64,000 nucleotides of DNA from Flavobacterium johnsoniae UW101. GTDB taxonomy: Bacteria > Bacteroidota > Bacteroidia > Flavobacteriales > Flavobacteriaceae. Position 1 is the stretch's first letter. Every line of letters starts with the position of its first letter. The notes below the pieces were generated by a model. That model saw only the letters and a list, made by a program, of their open reading frames with translations, had not been told where the DNA came from and searched no databases. The stretch spans positions 5,332,001-5,396,000 of the forward strand of contig NC_009441.1 in the NCBI RefSeq assembly GCF_000016645.1, read 5' to 3'. Position numbers and translations under genes: made by a program. Positions 22,989 to 32,627 of the stretch are shown piece by piece.

Positions 22989-25900
22989 CTAATTTTTCAA
23001 AATCAGATTTTGTGTCATGCCCTCTAAGCAGTCAACTCTTATCAAGTATATTCCAAATGTGGCACCAGTAATATTAAACTCGAAACTTTGGCGTTCTTCT
23101 GAAAAAATAATATTTCGCTTTTGTAGAACTCGTCCATTTAAATTATATATACATACAGTAGCCTTTGCAGATTTTGGACGTTTAATTTGTATTGAAAACA
23201 GGCCTGAAGTTGGGTTGGGATAAACAACTATGTCACTTTGAAAAACTGAAACTTCATTACCATCTAAAGATACTTCTTTATTATTTAAGGAGTTTTTTTG
23301 TAAGATTATATTGTTTTCATCTACCTTTTGCACTGTTAGGAGCTCTGTTGCAAGGTTAATCGTAATATTATAAACACCTGTTTCCGCAATATTCCATTTT
23401 GTATCAGTCCCATCAACACGGTATTTCGCAGCAGTAAGAAAGTCAGCATTAACAGCGTCGGAATACAGCCAGTTCCCATCCTCCCAATTATTGGAAATAA
23501 AATCTGTTCCCAATTTTGCATGAATTTTGATCTCACCCGCATTTAATGCACCTGTAAAAGTCCATATATTCGAGCCTGGTGTCGTTCTGGCCAAATCAGT
23601 AGCAATATCACCTTCAGGTTTGGTCCAGCTCCCTGATGGGGAACCGGGACCAACTAAAGTAATATAATCATAATCCAATCTTTTAACTGATAAGAGTCCA
23701 TTTGTCAGATCGACTGTAATTTTATACAGACCAGCTTGTGCAACGCTCCATTTATAATCGTTGCTGCTGTCAATTATGAACTCTGCAGCAGTTCTGAAAT
23801 CAGCATTATTGGTTTTCGCCTGCAGCCAAGAACCGTCAAGCCAGTTGTCAGCTATAAAAACCGATCCAATTTTTGCATGAATTTTAACCTGGCCCACCTT
23901 CAACATCCCTGTAAAAGTCCAGATGTTCGAATTAGGAGACGTTTGTATAAAGTCTGTGTTTATATCTCCTTCTGGTTTGTTCCAACCTCCAGTTGGAGAG
24001 CCAGGTCCCGTTAAAGTCATATAATCAAAATATTTTCTCTGTACCGTTATCTTATTTACATTCAGATCAACAGTTACAATATAATACCCAGATTCTTCAA
24101 TATTCCATTTATAATCATTGCTGTCATCAATCAGGTATTCTGTCTGAGTGAGAAAATCGGCATTTGCCGATTTTGCCTGAAGCCAGGATCCATCAAGCCA
24201 GTTACCTGCAATAAAATCAGATTCTAATTTTACATGGATCTTAATCTCTCCGGCATTTAAATTCCCTTTAAAAAACCAGATATTTGAGTTAGGGGCAGTT
24301 TCTGCAAAATCTGTACTTGAATCTCCTTCGGGCGTGACCCAATTTCCAATAGAGCATCCCGGGCCTACAAGGGTCATATAATCATAGTCTATTTTTTTTA
24401 CGTCTAAGCTCTTCTCACGCAAATTTACTTTAATATTATACAGCCCTGGAGCCGCAACATTCCATTTATTGTCAGCACCTCCTACCACATATTCATTGGC
24501 GGTCAGAAAATTGGCATTACTATTTTTTGCCTGGAGCCATGAACCGCTAGTCCAGCTGCCTGAAACAAAACCACCTGCTTTCGCATGAATTTTAATCTCC
24601 CCCAAGTTTAAATATCCTGTGAATGTCCAGATATTAGAGCCGAAGGTACTTTCTTTAAAATCGGTTGCATCAGTACCTTCGGGTTTCGTCCAGCTGCCTG
24701 TTGGTGATGCTGGACCGACTAAAGTGAGGTGATCGAAAATGGGGTCTAAAGTCCATAATTGCGAACTATCGCCGATGCTGCCTGATTGAACTACAATTCC
24801 CCTTACTGTATCCATTTCAAGAGCTTTATTACTATTGGAGTTTATGATTTTATAATAACCGTTCCCATCAGGAACCATATCCCATTTCTGGCTGTTTAAT
24901 CCTAAATACTGCCATGTGTGAATTTTTGCTCCGTCATTAATAGACTGTTCAACAACATCAAAAGATTTTTTATCGGACAATGATGTAATACTATACTCCT
25001 TATTTTTTTCAAAGGTAAAAAGCCATTTTTGCTCAGATTTATCCCAATCAATATTATTTGTGGTCAGTGAATCTCTTTGGGTGTTGTAAGCTATTGTTTT
25101 ACCATTCGCTTTTGATTTAATAAAATAATTGTTTCCTGATAAAATATCTGGCTGCGGATTTATTGGTACAACTTTCAAAATCACGCAACCGTGCGCAGGC
25201 ACGTTTATACTATAAGAAGACATGCTTCCTAAATTTGTATGAGTCCAAAGATCCCTTACCGATGCATTACCTGAAAAACCAAGAGACACATTGAAATCCA
25301 AAGTGCGGCTCTTAGTTACATTCTCTCTATTAAAAAAACCAATAATCCAATCTCCATTAGACATTTGTCCAGCCCAAACCTGGCTCGATTCATTTGTTGG
25401 ATCGTTCGTAAATAATGGTTTCCCGACGAAGCCATCTTTATTTAAAGCTAACATTTCTTCATTTTGATAATAAGAAATATCTTGTCCAATGGAATTATAC
25501 TGATCCGCTATAGACAAAGGACCTCCCGCCATTAAATGTAACGATATTACCGTTTTTTTTTCATTGTCATTGGCCAGTGAATTTAATCTAATGAAATCTC
25601 CATCCAGAATTAATTTCTTTCGTCCTGAAATAAATGACCAATAGGTATATCCATCAAAAGTATTATAATATTGAGACCACCAACTATGACGGATGCCTCG
25701 ATCTAAATTATTAAACCTGTTCCACCCTCCATCTCCAAGATCTTCGTTAATTCGAATCATGTGTCCGTATTTATTCTCAGAAACAGCATTATCAATTAAT
25801 TCGGGCATCACCAGGCTCAAAAAAATTTTATTTTCATCGCATGCTTCGCGAATCCATCTTAATGCTTTTTCATAGTCTTGGGTTGATCTTGCCGGACCGT

Positions 25901-26507
25901 ATGTGAAGTCTCCTTTATCCGCCCCCGTTTGGAACCAGGCTAAGAAATCAATCCTTAAATAACTTACACCCATATCGGCATAATATTGTACATAACCTTT
26001 AATGTACTGTTCTGCCCCAGGCTTATTAACCTGAACCCAGTTAAATATTTTTTCCTGACCTTCAATAGGGTTCAGAAGCGTTGATAACGGAATATTGGTT
26101 CCTTTAATTTTAACTCCTGCATCAGCAGCCTTTTTATTTACCCACAAAGGATTATTATACATACCTAATGTCATTCCGCGGGCTTTTAAATAATCTGCCC
26201 AATATTTATAATCATGTATCCAATTCGAGGAATGTGTTGTTCTGTAACCATCCTGAGTATAGTTTGAGTCATCTCCCCAGCCATCTATACAAATCATATT
26301 GTACCCATATGATTTTAGATTGTCATTGACCCAATCAATGTTTTTTTTCCATTCATCTTCAGGGATATAATCATTTTTAATAAGATTATATTCATACGGA
26401 TTCCAATACAAGGGAGCCTTATACGGATTGATTTGGGAAAATCCTTTTTGTAAAGACAATACTAAGGATAAAATTAGCAATAAAATTAAAACAGGTGTTT
26501 TCTTCAT
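22989..26507 (-). CDS. T9SS-secreted GH27 isomaltodextranase-like enzyme with ricin and SusE/F-type repeats
   Basis: A 1172-residue modular protein. In order: signal peptide (1-24), GH27 catalytic barrel (about 30-380) with nucleophile Asp187 in YLRIDFLAWF and probable acid/base Asp256 in INEDLGDGG, a C-terminal beta domain (to about 450), a ricin-type CBM13 lectin (about 458-588), four tandem ~118-residue modules each opening with a VGPGSPSGSW variant (about 593, 711, 829 and 948) and a type IX secretion sorting domain (VVYPNPTSGLFSIQI, then NLNGRVLQK, ending LILKN; about 1095-1172). GH27 includes the Arthrobacter isomalto-dextranase, which fits this locus better than alpha-galactosidase. 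It should act outside the cell on dextran. It has its own terminator. Confidence 0.88.
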   Translation of the reverse strand: MKKTPVLILLLILSLVLSLQKGFSQINPYKAPLYWNPYEYNLIKNDYIPEDEWKKNIDWVNDNLKSYGYNMICIDGWGDDSNYTQDGYRTTHSSNWIHDYKYWADYLKARGMTLGMYNNPLWVNKKAADAGVKIKGTNIPLSTLLNPIEGQEKIFNWVQVNKPGAEQYIKGYVQYYADMGVSYLRIDFLAWFQTGADKGDFTYGPARSTQDYEKALRWIREACDENKIFLSLVMPELIDNAVSENKYGHMIRINEDLGDGGWNRFNNLDRGIRHSWWSQYYNTFDGYTYWSFISGRKKLILDGDFIRLNSLANDNEKKTVISLHLMAGGPLSIADQYNSIGQDISYYQNEEMLALNKDGFVGKPLFTNDPTNESSQVWAGQMSNGDWIIGFFNRENVTKSRTLDFNVSLGFSGNASVRDLWTHTNLGSMSSYSINVPAHGCVILKVVPINPQPDILSGNNYFIKSKANGKTIAYNTQRDSLTTNNIDWDKSEQKWLFTFEKNKEYSITSLSDKKSFDVVEQSINDGAKIHTWQYLGLNSQKWDMVPDGNGYYKIINSNSNKALEMDTVRGIVVQSGSIGDSSQLWTLDPIFDHLTLVGPASPTGSWTKPEGTDATDFKESTFGSNIWTFTGYLNLGEIKIHAKAGGFVSGSWTSGSWLQAKNSNANFLTANEYVVGGADNKWNVAAPGLYNIKVNLREKSLDVKKIDYDYMTLVGPGCSIGNWVTPEGDSSTDFAETAPNSNIWFFKGNLNAGEIKIHVKLESDFIAGNWLDGSWLQAKSANADFLTQTEYLIDDSNDYKWNIEESGYYIVTVDLNVNKITVQRKYFDYMTLTGPGSPTGGWNKPEGDINTDFIQTSPNSNIWTFTGMLKVGQVKIHAKIGSVFIADNWLDGSWLQAKTNNADFRTAAEFIIDSSNDYKWSVAQAGLYKITVDLTNGLLSVKRLDYDYITLVGPGSPSGSWTKPEGDIATDLARTTPGSNIWTFTGALNAGEIKIHAKLGTDFISNNWEDGNWLYSDAVNADFLTAAKYRVDGTDTKWNIAETGVYNITINLATELLTVQKVDENNIILQKNSLNNKEVSLDGNEVSVFQSDIVVYPNPTSGLFSIQIKRPKSAKATVCIYNLNGRVLQKRNIIFSEERQSFEFNITGATFGIYLIRVDCLEGMTQNLILKN
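23310..24731 (-). repeat. Four tandem SusE/F-like module repeats inside the GH27 gene
   Basis: Four copies of about 354 bases encode modules with shared landmarks: a GP-x-SPxGxW opening, KPEGD, NIWTFTG, GEIKIHAK, DGSWLQAK and YKWNIAEAGLY-type segments. Copies three and four are closest to the consensus; the first has a GSWTSGSWLQAK variant. They arose by in-frame duplication. Confidence 0.85.
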
Positions 26508-27271
26508 TTTGGTTGGTTTAGAGGGTTAGAAAGCAGTTTTAAATAAGAACATTTCAGAACATATCTCTTGAAATTTATAAGACAATATTCCTGCTGTTTT
26601 TTGTGGTTAGTAAAGTCATACAATTTAGAGCAGATCTGGCTCTCCCTTTATGAAGTAACATACTGTTGTTCAACAATAAAGAAAGGAACAGAATACAGTT
26701 CTCTTAATTGTATATACAAAAGAATTAAAAAATAAATGAGGGAGTACAGAGTTTCAAAAACATATAGAAAAAACATTGACAAATAAATATTAAAACAAAA
26801 TATATCAATTAGTTAAAAAAAAATGATGCTCATATATATATAGAAATATTTCTAGTGAAGTTATCCTAAGTAATACATCCCAGATGACTTTTATTTTATG
26901 GTAAACACAACTAGAAAATTGTTCTTGTCATCAATCAGCCCCATAATTTAGCCACAATGAGTAAACAGGAAATATAAAATAACAAATTATATGGGGTAAA
27001 ATGTAGATCATCACTCGTTGTAGAAAAATATCAAATCTTAAAATTTAATTGGTATTGATAGCTCTTTGTTATATACATATTAATGACTCTTATTATTAAA
27101 TTCCTTCATACCGTTTCATTATTTTGTCAATATTTACTATTCTTGACTTCTCTGTCGTATCGCTTAAAGGGTTTCAAAAAAATATTTGTCTTAGTTTGTT
27201 GTAAAAATGTATATCTATGTATCTGAATCAATTAATTATTATAACGAAATTTTAAACGGATTTAAATCATT
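26508..27271. other. Long intergenic stretch upstream of the GH27 gene
   Basis: About 760 bases of very AT-rich DNA hold no credible gene. It must contain the GH27 promoter (minus strand), but I saw no convincing TAnnTTTG/TTG pair. The region ends at the RND fragment and may be a deletion scar. Confidence 0.5.
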
Positions 27272-28171
27272 GTGGAAGTTTCAATATTGATAAAAACGGC
27301 GAAAATTATCTTGGTTGAATCGTGCCACATTATACAAAAAAATAACAAGACAGATGAAAACGACGACGATCGGGATATTGTAATCACAACACCAAAAGAC
27401 GAAAGGGCGACGTTAAATTCATTGGATAATGTTTTTATAAATACTACAACCGGTAAAGCTGTTCCATTGTCACAGATTTCAACTTTAACCATGGAAAGTT
27501 CTCCTTTATTTATTAAGCATTTAAACAAAATAAGAACTGTTTCCATCACTGCTTTTGTTGATAAAAATCACCTGACAGACAATGTTATTACAGACTTAAT
27601 GAGCAAATTGGATAATTTCAAATTTCCTTCAGGTTATAAATATACTATGGGAGGTGAGTTCGAGTCTAAAAATGAATTCTTTGGAGGTTTTGAAACCATT
27701 ATTATAATTACCATTTTTCTCTTTGTTGCTGTTTTAATCTTACTATTCAAAACTTTTAAAAGAACACTGATTGTTTTATCGGTTATACCTTTGGGAATTG
27801 TGGGCGCTGTTACAGCCCTTTGGGTAACTGGTAACTCCCTGTGTTTTGTGGCAACTATTGGTTTAATTGCCTTAGTGGGAATCGAAGTTAAGAACTCTAT
27901 CTTATTTGTTGATTTTACTAATCAGCTCAGGATGCACGGAATGTCAGTGGAAGACGCTATACGTAAAGGCGGTGAAGTCCGTTTTCTGCCCATCATGTTG
28001 ACTTCCCTGACAGCTATTGGTGGCCTGCTGCCTATTGCGCTGTCAACTAATCCGTTGATTTCCCCGCTGGCAGTAGTGATGATAGGCGGACTGATTAGCT
28101 CAACGCTGCTATCAAGAATTGTGACACCGATAGTATACAAATTGATGCCCCCGAGTATAAAAACACTGTAA
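27272..28171 (+). pseudogene. RND efflux pump (AcrB/HAE1 type), C-terminal fragment
   Basis: A 299-residue open frame. From about residue 25 it matches the last third of an RND inner-membrane transporter: DIVITTPKDERATL, a porter segment PLSQISTLTMESSP, YTMGGEFESKNEF, then the final membrane helices (VLIKLLFKTFKR-like region, VGIEVKNSILFVDFTNQLR, LPIMLTSLTAIGGLLP). Complete pumps have about 1040 residues, so two thirds including the proton-relay aspartates are missing. The first ~25 residues do not fit the family. No adaptor or outer-membrane partner is adjacent. It is most likely a decayed remnant, though the remaining frame is intact. Confidence 0.8.
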
Positions 28172-28215
28172 AATATTATCTTTTAAAATTAAGATAATTC
28201 TCCTGTTAGAACTGT

Positions 28216-28252
28216 ATAATTTCGCAAGCCCTGATTGGTCTTGCGAAATTAT
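28216..28252. other. Perfect 13-bp inverted repeat after the RND fragment
   Basis: ATAATTTCGCAAG and CTTGCGAAATTAT pair perfectly with an 11-base loop. The usual T tract is missing on either strand, so it is a weak terminator or a protein-binding or processing hairpin. Confidence 0.5.
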
Positions 28253-28444
28253 CAAAGGAAGGGCCTAAAACAATTAGATGCAACCACCAAAAAATAAAAG
28301 ATGCAAAAAATTGCAATCCTAAAAATGACAAATCAATTCACGCATATTTCGTTAGTGGATGCTTTAACAAAAAACATAGTAAAATCTTCAGCATCATGAC
28401 AAATCTCCTGTTTATTCAATTGATTTATTAGCAAAATAAATTAG

Positions 28445-28452
28445 TAATTTTG
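28445..28452 (+). promoter_or_regulatory. Candidate -7 element (TAATTTTG)
   Basis: TAATTTTG matches the Bacteroidota TAnnTTTG consensus and lies about 97 bases before the AraC-family start at 28549. No -33 element is evident. Confidence 0.3.
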
Positions 28453-28548
28453 TTAAAAGTTTTTTTCTGGAAATCCAACTTCTTAAAACCTTACCTTAGA
28501 TATAATTACTAGTTGTCCATAAATCTTGTAAAAGAATCAGAAAACACC

Positions 28549-29316
28549 ATGCAGTATCACTATGAAATAAATACTCCTGAAAAAGACGAATTGTTGCCAT
28601 ATATCCATCAATACATTCATTTTTCTTCTTCAAGTAAAAAATTATTGCAGAAAAATCTATGGCCAAGTGCTAATGCTTCATTGATTTTTAATTTCAAAAA
28701 GACAAAATTAAACGACAAATTAAGCCCAGTTGTCGCTATAGCAGGATTACATGACGTTATTCATGTAATACAACCCGAGGAAAATGATATTGATACAATT
28801 ATAGTTCATTGCTCTCCTGCTCTTTTGACTGTTTTTAGTACTACGCAAACTTCTTTTATAACCAATACTATTATTGATGCAAAAGATATATTTGGAGAGA
28901 CTATTGCTTCCCTTTCCACATCACTTCAATTGGTAAAAAATATCAAAGCAAGACAAAATTTACTGGACACTTTTTTTATCGGTCTATTAACCAAAACTAC
29001 TGAACAGACTTCCTGTTTTGCAAAACTTGCAAAAGCTATTCAATCTAATCCTGAATATAAAATAACTTTAGGAACCGAGATAAGCTATCGCCATTTATCA
29101 CGAATGTTTAAGCAGATTATAGGGGTCAATATTCAAACTTACAGACGACTGGCCCGATTTGAATTAGCCAAACAGTTGATAATCCAAGAAACAACTATTT
29201 CATTGACAGGTGTTGGATATCAATCCGGTTATTACGATCAGGCCCATTTTGCAAAAGAATTCAAAAAATTATCCGGTTTAAGAGCCAAATATTTTGGTCC
29301 GCTCTGCTCCATTTAA
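28549..29316 (+). CDS. AraC-family transcriptional regulator
   Basis: A 255-residue protein from the ATG at 28549 (MQYHYEINTPEK); a TTG 36 bases earlier is in frame but less likely. The N-terminal ~170 residues are a ligand-binding-like domain close to the DUF6597 type found in Bacteroidota AraC proteins. The C-terminal double helix-turn-helix is clear: ISYRHLSRMFKQIIGVNIQT, RLARFELAKQLI and SLTGVGYQSGYYDQAHFAKE (about 185-240). The next gene, a DHFR-fold protein, starts 82 bases later with its own promoter element and is the obvious candidate target. Confidence 0.85.
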   Translation: MQYHYEINTPEKDELLPYIHQYIHFSSSSKKLLQKNLWPSANASLIFNFKKTKLNDKLSPVVAIAGLHDVIHVIQPEENDIDTIIVHCSPALLTVFSTTQTSFITNTIIDAKDIFGETIASLSTSLQLVKNIKARQNLLDTFFIGLLTKTTEQTSCFAKLAKAIQSNPEYKITLGTEISYRHLSRMFKQIIGVNIQTYRRLARFELAKQLIIQETTISLTGVGYQSGYYDQAHFAKEFKKLSGLRAKYFGPLCSI

Positions 29317-29373
29317 TTTCCTAATTATTTCCTGTATGTCCATTGTGTACAATTTTATGCCAATCCTATAGTA

Positions 29374-29381
29374 TAGTTTTG
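29374..29381 (+). promoter_or_regulatory. Candidate -7 element (TAGTTTTG)
   Basis: A TAnnTTTG match sits 18 bases before the DHFR-family start. A TTG lies 28 bases further upstream, somewhat too far for a classic -33 box. Confidence 0.45.
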
Positions 29382-29398
29382 CTCAAAAATATTCAACA

Positions 29399-29908
29399 AT
29401 GGAAACAATTATTTATGTAGCCGTTTCAGCCAACGGACTAATTTTATTGACAAGTGAAGACAATTATCAAATACCTGTCGAGTTATTGCAGGACTGTATG
29501 GGTTTAGCTCATCAAACAGGAAATATGGTGATAGGATTAAATACATATCGTCTGTTTTCTAATAATGCTAATGCTCTTGAAGCCTTTAAAGGAGTGGAAA
29601 TTGCAGTACTTTCATCTAGCTGCGAAGAAGAACTCGAAGGAGTCACTGTTCTAAAGAATATTGATGCGGTTAGGGAATTTTACAAAGCAAAAGGATATTC
29701 AAAAATATTTGTTGCCGGCGGTGCCTATACCTATCAATCTTTTCTAAAAGAAGGACATGCAGATGAATTTTACATCAACTATCTTCCCATTTTAACAGCT
29801 GCAGGAGCACTTCTTGTTAGTCATATACCAGCTGATAAAATTCTTGAAATAAAAGAAAATAAAGTAATTGCAGAAAATATTGTTCAACTGCACTTTACAA
29901 CAAAATAA
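29399..29908 (+). CDS. Dihydrofolate reductase-fold (RibD C-terminal type) protein
   Basis: A 169-residue protein of the RibD-C/DHFR-like superfamily, with an opening IIYVAVSANGLI strand, MVIGLNTYRLF (NADPH-binding region, about 41-51) and YSKIFVAGGAYTYQSFLKEG (about 99-118) with the glycine-rich GGA turn typical of the fold. Many such stand-alone proteins in Bacteroidota have no known substrate; folate reduction should not be assumed. Its TAA stop overlaps the next ATG by one base (TAATG), so the two genes are translationally coupled. Confidence 0.8.
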   Translation: METIIYVAVSANGLILLTSEDNYQIPVELLQDCMGLAHQTGNMVIGLNTYRLFSNNANALEAFKGVEIAVLSSSCEEELEGVTVLKNIDAVREFYKAKGYSKIFVAGGAYTYQSFLKEGHADEFYINYLPILTAAGALLVSHIPADKILEIKENKVIAENIVQLHFTTK

Positions 29909-30612
29909 TGTCAATTTTAGAAAACAATAAAATGAAAAAAGCGGTATTATTTGGAGCCAGTGGCTTTGTTGGTTCTGAATTGCTTTTAAAATTATTAAAC
30001 AACCCGATTTACGAAGAAGTAACTATTGTTGTAAGGAAACCATTAAATAGTACTCATTCTAAGTTGAGAATTTTAATAGGTGACTTTAATTCAATGCCTG
30101 GTTTAATTGAAAAAATTAGTGCTGATACTGTTTTTATTGCCCTTGGTGCCATTCAGAACAGCAGACAAAACTCAGATGAATTTTATCAAATTGATCATGA
30201 TTATCCTGTAATAGCAGCAAAAATATTAAAAGAAAATGGAGCAAAATCTGTTTTTCTGGTAACAGCAGCCGGAGCAAATCCAAATTCAAAATTCAGGTAC
30301 ATAAAAACAAAAGGAGAAACTGAAAGAGACATTATTGCATTAGATTTTGAATTCACCCATATTTTCAGACCTACTATGATTGTTGGAAATCGAAAAGATA
30401 AACGTCCGTTCGAAAAAATCGGAATGAAAATATGGAAACTTATTCATCCTGTTTTTATTGGCAGACAGACTGATTACAAAGAAATCGACGCAAAAGAAAT
30501 TGCAAAAGCAATGAATAACGCTTCTTTAAATCAGACAGAAAAAGTTAAGATTTACAATTGGAAAGAGATGAAATTTTACTCTAATTCTAAAGAACAAATT
30601 ACACTGGTATAA
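29908..30612 (+). CDS. NAD(P)-binding atypical short-chain dehydrogenase (HTATIP2/YbjT-like)
   Basis: A 234-residue Rossmann-fold protein with the nucleotide motif LFGASGFVGSELLLKLL (about 13-29), VFLVTAAGANPNSK (about 113-126) and YIKTKGETERDI, where the lysine replaces the classic YxxxK arrangement as in NmrA/HTATIP2-like proteins. A second possible start is the ATG at 29932, but the one-base overlap with the upstream gene favours 29908. Its role is unknown; proteins of this group often sense or use NADPH. It is co-transcribed with the DHFR-fold gene. Confidence 0.8.
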   Translation: MSILENNKMKKAVLFGASGFVGSELLLKLLNNPIYEEVTIVVRKPLNSTHSKLRILIGDFNSMPGLIEKISADTVFIALGAIQNSRQNSDEFYQIDHDYPVIAAKILKENGAKSVFLVTAAGANPNSKFRYIKTKGETERDIIALDFEFTHIFRPTMIVGNRKDKRPFEKIGMKIWKLIHPVFIGRQTDYKEIDAKEIAKAMNNASLNQTEKVKIYNWKEMKFYSNSKEQITLV

Positions 30613-30697
30613 AAAAATAATGCTAAACTTTTTTCTCTAACTTAATTTTCTAAATGAAATAAAATGAGTCACATAATTTCTTAAGGCCCAAATTTAG

Positions 30698-30705
30698 TAG
30701 ATTTG
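30698..30705 (+). promoter_or_regulatory. Candidate -7 element (TAGATTTG)
   Basis: A TAnnTTTG match lies 26 bases before the start of the second AraC-family gene. Confidence 0.45.
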
Positions 30706-30731
30706 TATTAATCCATTCCAATGAGTCTACA

Positions 30732-31658
30732 ATGAGTGAAAAAGACACCGCCACAAGGTCATTATATGATTTGTACATCGAATTAGGTGTATCAGTAGAT
30801 ATGCTTGACCCAAAAGCCGGCTTCGCTGTAGTTAATTTAAACGATGTCGGTTTTGAGCTGCCTTATAAATCGCCTCCATTTAGGCCCAACTATTTTTCGT
30901 TCCTATTTGTAAAAAAAGGTTCCGGACAATACACAATTGACAACCAAACTTTCCTGACTGAACCTGGATCTATTTATTTTACAAATCCAAGTAATTACAG
31001 AACCTTTGAATGGAACACAATTGATGAAATTTATTTAATTTGTTTTGATGAAACTTTCCTGAAAGAAAATGTACATCAGGATGTTTTTAATGAATTTTCG
31101 TTTTTATTGACCGAAACGGTACAGCCCAAAATATTGAATGTTGCGTTTTATCAGCAAATTGAACAACTCTATCTTCAAATTCACAAGGAATATTTAAACA
31201 ATTCCAGATATAAGTACAGAATAATAGGCAGCTTGTTTGTTGTGTTATTAATAAAGATAAAGGAATATTTTTGGGAAGATTATAATCCTATATATGAAGG
31301 TAATCGCTCCTCACAGATTGTAAAAGATTTTAAGCGTACATTAGAACAGCATTATCGCGATTTAAGCAGCGGTAAAACTCAGACTGTTTTTAGAGTGCAG
31401 GATTATGCCAATACTCAAAATTTGCATCCCAATTATTTAAGCACGGTAATAAAAAGCAAAACAGGAAAACCTATCGCCACATGGATTGCCGATAAAACAA
31501 TATCAGAAGCCAAATCTTTACTACAAAATTCAACAATCTCGATCAAAGAAATTGCTTTCCTGCTTGGTTTTTCAGAAGCGGCTCATTTTAGCAATTACTT
31601 TAAAAAACATACCAATACCTCTCCTGTCCTATACCGGAAGGAACACATCTCCAACTAA
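30732..31658 (+). CDS. AraC-family transcriptional regulator (cupin N-terminus)
   Basis: A 308-residue regulator with a cupin-like sensing domain (about 40-120; PGSIYFTNPSNYRTFEW) and a C-terminal AraC domain with FRVQDYANTQNLHPNYLSTV and SIKEIAFLLGFSEAAHFSNY followed by FKKHTNTSPVLYRK. The layout matches many Bacteroidota AraC proteins that control adjacent oxidoreductases. It is followed by a strong terminator and then by an SDR gene with its own promoter, which is the likely target. Confidence 0.88.
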   Translation: MSEKDTATRSLYDLYIELGVSVDMLDPKAGFAVVNLNDVGFELPYKSPPFRPNYFSFLFVKKGSGQYTIDNQTFLTEPGSIYFTNPSNYRTFEWNTIDEIYLICFDETFLKENVHQDVFNEFSFLLTETVQPKILNVAFYQQIEQLYLQIHKEYLNNSRYKYRIIGSLFVVLLIKIKEYFWEDYNPIYEGNRSSQIVKDFKRTLEQHYRDLSSGKTQTVFRVQDYANTQNLHPNYLSTVIKSKTGKPIATWIADKTISEAKSLLQNSTISIKEIAFLLGFSEAAHFSNYFKKHTNTSPVLYRKEHISN

Positions 31659-31664
31659 AAAATC

Positions 31665-31697
31665 AAGCCTGCAAATTTAAATTTGCAGGCTTTTTTT
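31665..31697 (+). terminator. Terminator after the second AraC gene
   Basis: A perfect palindrome AAGCCTGCAAATTTAAATTTGCAGGCTT is followed by six T bases, seven bases after the AraC stop. Confidence 0.9.
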
Positions 31698-31804
31698 ATT
31701 AATGCCTCAACCAATTTCAGAAAAACGACAGCTGCAAATTCTAAATATTTAAAATTTGCATGCAATGCTTTATTCCTTGCAATATTCGACGCTTACCACC
31801 GCCA

Positions 31805-31812
31805 TACATTTG
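31805..31812 (+). promoter_or_regulatory. Candidate promoter -7 element (TACATTTG) of the SDR operon
   Basis: TACATTTG lies 50 bases before the SDR start at 31862; a TTG at 31777-31779 is 25 bases upstream and may serve as the -33 element. Confidence 0.5.
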
Positions 31813-31861
31813 TCCTGTCAAATTAGAACAACATTTTAAAATCATTTAAAAAATTAAAATC

Positions 31862-32614
31862 ATGAAAAAATTAAACAACAAAACAGCAGTAATTACAGGC
31901 TCAGTTAGAGGATTAGGAAAAGCAATTGCAGAAAGATATGCTGCAATGGGTGCAGACATCGTAATTAATTATTCGAAAGACAAAGCTTCGGCAGATGCGG
32001 TTTTAAGCACTATTAAAGCAATGGGGGTAAAAGCAATTGCTGTTCAGGCTGATGTGAGCAAAGTGGCCGATTTGGAAAGATTGTTTGCTGAGGCAAAAGC
32101 GGCATTTGGAAAAATTGATATTGTAGTGGCCAATGCAGGAATCGAAATGGTAGAAGTTCCTGTTACTGAATTTACAGAAGAACAATTTGATAAAGTATTT
32201 TCTATTAATACTAAAGGAACTTATTTTACGCTTCAGCAGGCTGCGAAACACATTGAAGATAACGGTAGAATTATTTACATCGCTTCGAGTACTACTTCTT
32301 TCCCCGTTCCCGGAATGGCTGTTTACGGAGGAAGCAAAACTACGCCAAGATATTTAGTCGATATTTTATCTAAAGAAATAGGACATCGAGGTGTAACAGT
32401 GAACTCAATTATCCCATTTGCTGTAGATCACTCAGGAATATTTGCAGAGGCAGACAGCTATCCGGAACTAAGAAAACAATTGTTAGACAGCTGCCCGATG
32501 AGACGATTGGCAGAAGTGGAAGACGTAGCAAATGCGGCTGAATTTTTCGCAAGTGATTTATCTTCTTTTGTAAGCGGACAACACTTATTGGTAAATGGCG
32601 GAGCTACAAACTAA
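31862..32614 (+). CDS. Short-chain dehydrogenase/reductase (FabG-like)
   Basis: A 250-residue classical SDR: cofactor motif TGSVRGLGKAIAE (TGxxxGxG, about 12-24), VANAGIE (NAG, about 88), catalytic serine in IASSTTSF (about 142-144) and YGGSK (YxxxK, Tyr156-Lys160), ending LVNGGATN. Alcohol/ketone oxidoreduction with NADP(H) is the family reaction; the substrate is unknown. The protein is close in sequence to the second SDR at 33167, so the pair looks like an old duplication. The NTF2-like lipoprotein gene follows 13 bases after the stop. Confidence 0.9.
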   Translation: MKKLNNKTAVITGSVRGLGKAIAERYAAMGADIVINYSKDKASADAVLSTIKAMGVKAIAVQADVSKVADLERLFAEAKAAFGKIDIVVANAGIEMVEVPVTEFTEEQFDKVFSINTKGTYFTLQQAAKHIEDNGRIIYIASSTTSFPVPGMAVYGGSKTTPRYLVDILSKEIGHRGVTVNSIIPFAVDHSGIFAEADSYPELRKQLLDSCPMRRLAEVEDVANAAEFFASDLSSFVSGQHLLVNGGATN

Positions 32615-32627
32615 AATCAAACCGTCT

